Positions 59,729-64,000 of a stretch of 64,000 nt of DNA are shown piece by piece. This stretch comes from Caballeronia zhejiangensis (GTDB lineage: Bacteria; Pseudomonadota; Gammaproteobacteria; Burkholderiales; Burkholderiaceae). Positions within the stretch are counted from its first letter, which is position 1. Each line of letters starts with the position of its first letter. Under the pieces are notes generated by a model. That model was not told the DNA's origin, ran no database searches, and was given only the letters and a program-made list of their open reading frames with translations. The position numbers and the translations under genes were made by a program. Location: assembly GCF_000698575.1 (NCBI RefSeq), contig NZ_JFHD01000003.1, forward strand, positions 186,001 through 250,000, given 5' to 3'.

Positions 59729-60883
59729 CTAACGCACACCGATCTTCCAGACGGTGACTTCGTGATACTCGTCGCCGGGCTTGAGTTCGGTCGATGGGAA
59801 CGTGGGGCGGTTCGGCGAGTCCGGGAAATGCTGGGTTTCTAGCGCGAAGCCATCCGTTTGTCGATACGCCACGCCCGACGTGCCGATCGCGCTGCCATCG
59901 AGACCGTTGCCCGTGTAGAACTGCAAGCCGGGCTGCGTCGTATAGACATCGAGCACGCGGCCGCTCGACGGATCGTAGGCGCGCGCGGCAAAGCCGGGTT
60001 CTCCAGTGCGCTGGCCGTTCTTGTTGAGCTTCCAGTTGTGGTCGTAGCCGCGCGCATAACGCATCTGCTGATTCGACGAACGCAAACGCGCGCCGATCGG
60101 CGTCAGCGCTCGCAGATCCAGCGGTGTGTTCTCGACGCTCGCCATCTCGCCGGTCGGAATCGAATCGGCGCGCGTCGGCGTGTAGCTCGATCCCGCGATC
60201 ATGATGAGCTGCCCTTCGACATTGCCGCTGCCCTCGCCCGCGAGGTTGAAGTAGCTATGGTTCGTGAGGTTCAGGACGGTCGGCTTGTCCGTCTTCGCAC
60301 GATAGTCGATACGCACTTCGTTATCGTCGGTGAGCGTGTAGGTTACGTCGACAGTAAGCGTGCCGGGAAAGCCGTTCTCGCCATCGGGACTCACATAGCG
60401 AAGCTGCACGCCCGCGCCTTGCGCGCCCTGAAACGTCTTCACCACGGTCCAGACTTTCTCGTCGAATCCATGCGGACCGCCATGCAGTGTATTCGGTGGC
60501 TCGTTGACGGGCAGCTTGTAGTCGCGGCCATCAAGTTCGAACTTTCCATCGGCGATGCGATTCGCATAACGCCCGATCAGACCGCCGAAATGGATCTTGC
60601 CGTTGTACTTCTCATAGTCGTTGAGCGAGCCAAAGCCGAGCACGATATCCGCGCGACGCCCGCGCCGGTCCGGCACATCGAGACGCGTGACGATGCCGCC
60701 ATACGTGATGCAGTTCATCGACACGCCGCGCGCATTGGACAACGTGAATTGCGTCACCGCCTGGCCTTGTTGGGTCGCGCCATAGGGCGCGGAGGCAATC
60801 GAAGCAGCGAAGCCGCGCGGCGATAACAAAATCATGCATGCGATAGCGGCAAAACGAATGAGCGTGTTTTTCGCGAACTGCAT
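59729..60883 (-). CDS. galM: Exported aldose 1-epimerase (galactose mutarotase)
   Basis: Interconverts alpha and beta aldose anomers; here probably in the periplasm. The ATG at 60883 opens a 384-residue protein with a signal peptide (TLIRFAAIACMILLSPRGFA). The catalytic His motif is NLTNHSYFNLAGEG, the substrate-binding segment IGRYANRIADGKF is present, and DHNW and the late ETQHFPDSPNRPTFP follow in family order. The terminal acid is in STELKPGDEY. The long leader upstream of this ATG is not needed. It is a stand-alone gene. Confidence 0.92.
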   Translation of the reverse strand: MQFAKNTLIRFAAIACMILLSPRGFAASIASAPYGATQQGQAVTQFTLSNARGVSMNCITYGGIVTRLDVPDRRGRRADIVLGFGSLNDYEKYNGKIHFGGLIGRYANRIADGKFELDGRDYKLPVNEPPNTLHGGPHGFDEKVWTVVKTFQGAQGAGVQLRYVSPDGENGFPGTLTVDVTYTLTDDNEVRIDYRAKTDKPTVLNLTNHSYFNLAGEGSGNVEGQLIMIAGSSYTPTRADSIPTGEMASVENTPLDLRALTPIGARLRSSNQQMRYARGYDHNWKLNKNGQRTGEPGFAARAYDPSSGRVLDVYTTQPGLQFYTGNGLDGSAIGTSGVAYRQTDGFALETQHFPDSPNRPTFPSTELKPGDEYHEVTVWKIGVR

Positions 60884-61013
60884 AAGAGCAATGAGAGAAG
60901 AACGTTCGATCGATACATCGGAGTGTGAGTGGAGCATCGGCTGTACCCGGTACGGCGGGCACGTCGGATGCGACCTCTTCATGTCATCCGACGAACACGA
61001 CAAGGAGCCGCTC

Positions 61014-61199
61014 ATGAATCAGCAAACCGATCGACCGACGCCGCCCACCCACACGCCAGAAGATCCGAACATGGCCGACCGCCGCTTGTCCGACGAGCAA
61101 AAGCGCACGATGAGAAATGAGCCCGAGCCGCCGAAGCGCACCGATCAAAGCAAGGAAGAAAAGCTGCCGAATCCGAAAGACGTAGGTGAGGCCGGCTGA
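61014..61199 (+). CDS. Small hydrophilic disordered protein, 61 residues
   Basis: AAGGAG lies seven bases before the ATG at 61014. The protein is very rich in Pro, Glu, Lys and Asp (TDRPTPPTHTPEDPNMADRR, EPEPPKRTDQSKEEKLPNP) with no hydrophobic core. It resembles small stress-related or intrinsically disordered proteins of unknown function. Upstream in-frame codons (from 60834) overlap the epimerase signal region on the other strand and are unlikely to be coding. Confidence 0.6.
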   Translation: MNQQTDRPTPPTHTPEDPNMADRRLSDEQKRTMRNEPEPPKRTDQSKEEKLPNPKDVGEAG

Positions 61200-61429
61200 T
61201 CTTGCGTGCTTGCTATCGTCCAATGAATCAATAAGGCGACGCGCTGATTCATAAGACGAAACATTCTTTGATACGTATAAATTACATATAACCTTTCGGA
61301 GCGATGATGGCTGCATCGCCGTATCGCGATGAAGCCCATCGCTTTTGTTGTATGGTATCCCTAAGCTATCAAAGCCTCGGATGGCGTGCGCGGCGACGCT
61401 TTTCGCCGGAGTAAGGAAGCAAGGACGCC
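61200..61429. other. 230-base promoter region of the PAS kinase
   Basis: No gene is supported. The stretch is A/T-rich for this genome (GATACGTATAAATTACATAT near 61270-61290). It probably holds the kinase promoter and GTAAGGAAGC shortly before the start. Confidence 0.5.
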
Positions 61430-64000
61430 ATGCACGATCCTGCTCATTTCCTGCCGTCGTTTGTGTGGCGCGCGGCACGAGACGGGGTAATCCAGTACGC
61501 CAATCCGTGGGCTTGCCGGTATCTCGGCATTCCGTTTCCCGAACTCGTCGGGCAGCATTGGAAAGCTTTTGTTCACCCCGACGACATCCCGCCGGTTCTC
61601 GAAGCACTGCGTCAGATGCGCGACGGCACGCTGCTTCGCAACGTCGATGTGCGCCTGTTACGCAACGATGCCGCGTTCCGCTGGCATACGCTCCATCTTC
61701 AGGCGCGGCGCGATGAGGAAGGGCAGATCGGCGAGACGGTCGGTGTGGCCATCGACATTCATGAGTGTCGTCACGCATGGGCAATGTATGAAGCCAGCGA
61801 GCGGCGCTTGCAGGCCGCTTTCGCGGGCGCACGCATGGGCGCGTGGGAATGGGACATGAAGACGCGCGTCGTACGCATGACCGCACAGCTCGCCGCGCTC
61901 TATTCTTTTCCGCCGGGAACCGAAGCGGTTCTTCTTTCGGAAGTGTGGGACCGCGTCGCGCCCGAACATCGCGAGCCGTTTCAGCGCAAGTTGACCGAAG
62001 CATTGCGCGATGGCGGACCATTCGAATTCGACTTCGTTCTGGAAAGCGAACAAGGACAACGCCGATGGCTGCGCATGCGCGGGCATCCCGAGTTCGACCG
62101 TCATGGCGTGCTCACGCGCGTCTATGGCGTGAGCTTCGATATCAGCACGCAACGCGCCGATGAAGATCGCCTGAGCCTTTCGGAACGACGCTATCGGGCA
62201 CTCGTCGAAACGACGGGCGCGCTCGTCTGGTCCGCCGATGCAAACGGCGAAATTCGTCCTTCTGGCGGCGAATGGGAACAGTTCACGGGCACATCACCGG
62301 ACGTGTTGTCCGGGTGGGGCTGGCTCGATTACATCCATCCCGACGATCGCGAGCGCACGCATCAGGCGTGGCTCGATGCATTGCGCGACGGCGTCGCTTG
62401 CACGCTCACCTTTCGCATGTACCGTCGCGACGGCGTTTATCGCATGGTGCAGGCGCACGCCGCGCCACTCTACGACGACAAGGGTAGCTTGCAGGAATGG
62501 TTCGGCACGACGACCGACGTCACGCCGCGCTTCGAAGCGCAAGCCGCAATCGAGGCGCGCAGCTTGCGCCTCACGGTGGCGATGCAGGCCGCGAACATTC
62601 ATATCGCGTCGCTGGAACTCGCGACGTGGACGTTGTCGCTCGAAACCGGCGGCGAGCGTCAGACCACCGAAACGCTCAGCTATGAGGCAGCGCTCGCACG
62701 CGTGCATCCCGATGACAGCGCCATGCTCGATCGCTATGTGCGCAGCATCGCGGCCGGTGAAGGCGCCGAGGGACATTTCGAGTTTCGGGTGCGCAACATG
62801 CACGGAGAACAGTGGATGCAAGGCAGCGCCCTGCTCCAGCGCAGCAAGGACGGCGAGCCGCTGCGCATCATCGGCAGCGTGATAGACATCACCGAACGCA
62901 AGCATATGGAGCTGATGTTGCGCGAAGCGGGACGACGCAAGGACGAGTTCCTCGCGATGCTCGCGCATGAACTGCGCAATCCGCTTGCGCCGCTGCGAAC
63001 GGCCATAGCGCTCCTGCAAAAGGATCAAGATGGCGACACGCATCCGCGCGATCTTATCGATCTCATGCGCCGGCAAGTGGAGCACATGACGCGCATCGTC
63101 GACGACTTGCTGGAGGTTTCGCGCATTACGCAGGGACGCATCGCCTTGCAACTCGAACCGATTCTCGTCGGCACGGCGGTATATCACGCAGTCGAAGCCA
63201 TTGCGGGCATGGTCGAGTCGCGTTCGCAAAACATTCAAGTCGATGTTTCCGATGCGACGACATGGGTCTGCGGCGATCCCACGCGTCTCTCGCAGATCCT
63301 TGTCAACGTGCTGAACAATGCGAGCAAGTACACACCGGAGCAAGGCCGTATCAGCGTGAGTGTGCAGGCTGCCGACGATTCGGTGTCTATCGTCATCGCC
63401 GATACGGGCACGGGCATTTCCGCCGACCTTCTGCCGAAAGTATTCGAGCTATTCTCGCAAGGCGAGCGCACGCTCGACCGCTCGAACGGCGGCCTCGGCA
63501 TCGGGCTTTCTCTCGTGAAGAAGCTCGTGGAAATGCATAAAGGCACGATCACCGTGCAAAGCCCGGGACCGGGCCTCGGCACGACGGTAACCGTGCGGCT
63601 GCCGCGTTTGCATCATCACGAAAGGCATTCCGCGCTCGCACTTTCGGAGACGAGCATGCGCGAGACGCGCACGGCGCTGCGCATTCTCGTCGTGGACGAT
63701 AACCGCGATGCCGCCGATTCGCTCGCGATGCTGTGCGAGTCGGAGGAACATGTCGCGCGCGTCGCGTATTCATCGGCGGAAGCGCTGGAAGCCGCGCCGC
63801 TCTTGCAGCCCGATGTGGCGCTGCTCGATATCGGCCTGCCAGATATCGACGGCTACGAACTCGCGCGTCGTTTGCGTCGCAAGGGAGACACGACGCCTTT
63901 GCTGATCGCGATCACGGGTTATGGCCAGGCCGAAGACCGATTGCGCGCGCAATCGGCAGGCTTCGACTATCACTTCGTGAAGCCCGTGAATGTCGAGAGC
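61430..64000 (+). CDS. Multi-PAS hybrid sensor histidine kinase (partial, C-terminus outside the window)
   Basis: A cytoplasmic kinase of at least 857 residues; the frame is open to the last base. No membrane helix is seen. Four PAS domains run from the N-terminus (about 5-125, 130-255, 258-380, 385-505; PAS_3-like, with FVHPDD and YIHPDD landmarks). HisKA follows with His513 in MLAHELRNPLAPL, then the ATPase with NVLNNASKYT, DTGTGIS and GGLGIGLSLV. A receiver starts at about 750 with LRILVVDDNRDAADS and Asp800 in ALLDIGLPDIDGYE; it is cut by the window edge just after KPVNVES. The ATG at 61430 was chosen by the conserved start and a GGA-rich leader. Confidence 0.93.
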   Translation, partial: MHDPAHFLPSFVWRAARDGVIQYANPWACRYLGIPFPELVGQHWKAFVHPDDIPPVLEALRQMRDGTLLRNVDVRLLRNDAAFRWHTLHLQARRDEEGQIGETVGVAIDIHECRHAWAMYEASERRLQAAFAGARMGAWEWDMKTRVVRMTAQLAALYSFPPGTEAVLLSEVWDRVAPEHREPFQRKLTEALRDGGPFEFDFVLESEQGQRRWLRMRGHPEFDRHGVLTRVYGVSFDISTQRADEDRLSLSERRYRALVETTGALVWSADANGEIRPSGGEWEQFTGTSPDVLSGWGWLDYIHPDDRERTHQAWLDALRDGVACTLTFRMYRRDGVYRMVQAHAAPLYDDKGSLQEWFGTTTDVTPRFEAQAAIEARSLRLTVAMQAANIHIASLELATWTLSLETGGERQTTETLSYEAALARVHPDDSAMLDRYVRSIAAGEGAEGHFEFRVRNMHGEQWMQGSALLQRSKDGEPLRIIGSVIDITERKHMELMLREAGRRKDEFLAMLAHELRNPLAPLRTAIALLQKDQDGDTHPRDLIDLMRRQVEHMTRIVDDLLEVSRITQGRIALQLEPILVGTAVYHAVEAIAGMVESRSQNIQVDVSDATTWVCGDPTRLSQILVNVLNNASKYTPEQGRISVSVQAADDSVSIVIADTGTGISADLLPKVFELFSQGERTLDRSNGGLGIGLSLVKKLVEMHKGTITVQSPGPGLGTTVTVRLPRLHHHERHSALALSETSMRETRTALRILVVDDNRDAADSLAMLCESEEHVARVAYSSAEALEAAPLLQPDVALLDIGLPDIDGYELARRLRRKGDTTPLLIAITGYGQAEDRLRAQSAGFDYHFVKPVNVES

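Noticed and set aside
1..64000. tRNA or rRNA genes, CRISPR arrays, insertion sequences, prophage, plasmid origins
   Set aside because: I found no cloverleaf-like segment, no regularly spaced repeats, no transposase or integrase family and no replication gene.

Overview
The window is a dense, high-GC proteobacterial chromosome segment. Its gene content (DUF4148, DUF3563 and YdcH-type small proteins, a MocD/MocE pair, many LysR/AraC/MFS catabolic modules) points to a Burkholderiaceae member, most likely Paraburkholderia or Caballeronia. That assignment is an inference from family content; no rRNA or other phylogenetic marker lies in the window. I see no tRNA, rRNA, CRISPR array, insertion sequence or phage gene.

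Layout. 1-10.9 kb is a hexuronate (galacturonate/glucuronate) region: the end of an amino-acid ABC permease gene, uronate dehydrogenase 1, a FadR-type regulator, an ACS-type MFS transporter, an SMP-30 lactonase overlapping uronate dehydrogenase 2, a LacI regulator, an ExuT-like transporter and a chemoreceptor. Palindromes with the core AAAACGTTTT or a close variant lie upstream of udh2, lacI and exuT, and a consensus-perfect sigma-28 promoter lies upstream of the chemoreceptor. 10.9-13.5 kb has a Rieske protein and desaturase (MocE/MocD-like) divergent from a second LacI regulator. 13.5-19.5 kb holds a 670-bp non-coding stretch, a GT2 glycosyltransferase, a collapsed tetR/nmrA pair in which both 5' ends are missing, a small Cys-rich protein, an HdeD-like membrane protein carrying a C-terminal papain-like domain, a DUF1349 protein and a class II aldolase.

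19.6-26.4 kb is mostly housekeeping and stress genes: cold-shock protein, TauE/SafE exporter with divergent LysR, PPK2, YdcH, small secreted and membrane proteins, a hydrolase and DUF3563. 26.8-33.5 kb is a signalling block: a 1315-residue hybrid kinase with two receivers and an Hpt domain, a double-receiver response regulator, and a VpsR-like sigma-54 activator. 33.8-37.1 kb contains a MATE exporter, a methyltransferase and an acyltransferase.

37.2-45.4 kb carries an epoxide hydrolase and LysR divergent from an MFS/amidohydrolase/isocitrate-lyase-family operon, then DUF4148, DUF1330, HAD, SDR and tautomerase genes. 45.4-52.7 kb has periplasmic trehalase, and an AraC regulator divergent from a four-gene operon (SDR, KstD-like flavoprotein, NIPSNAP, MFS) that looks like an uncharacterised catabolic pathway. 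52.6-56.5 kb has an OsmC/Ohr protein, a truncated NAD-binding fragment, a LysR regulator, and an ECF41 sigma factor with its typical AhpD-like partner plus an exported cupin. 56.6-64 kb has an MHS-type transporter, an AraC regulator, small hypothetical proteins, an exported aldose 1-epimerase, and the start of a multi-PAS hybrid histidine kinase that runs off the window.
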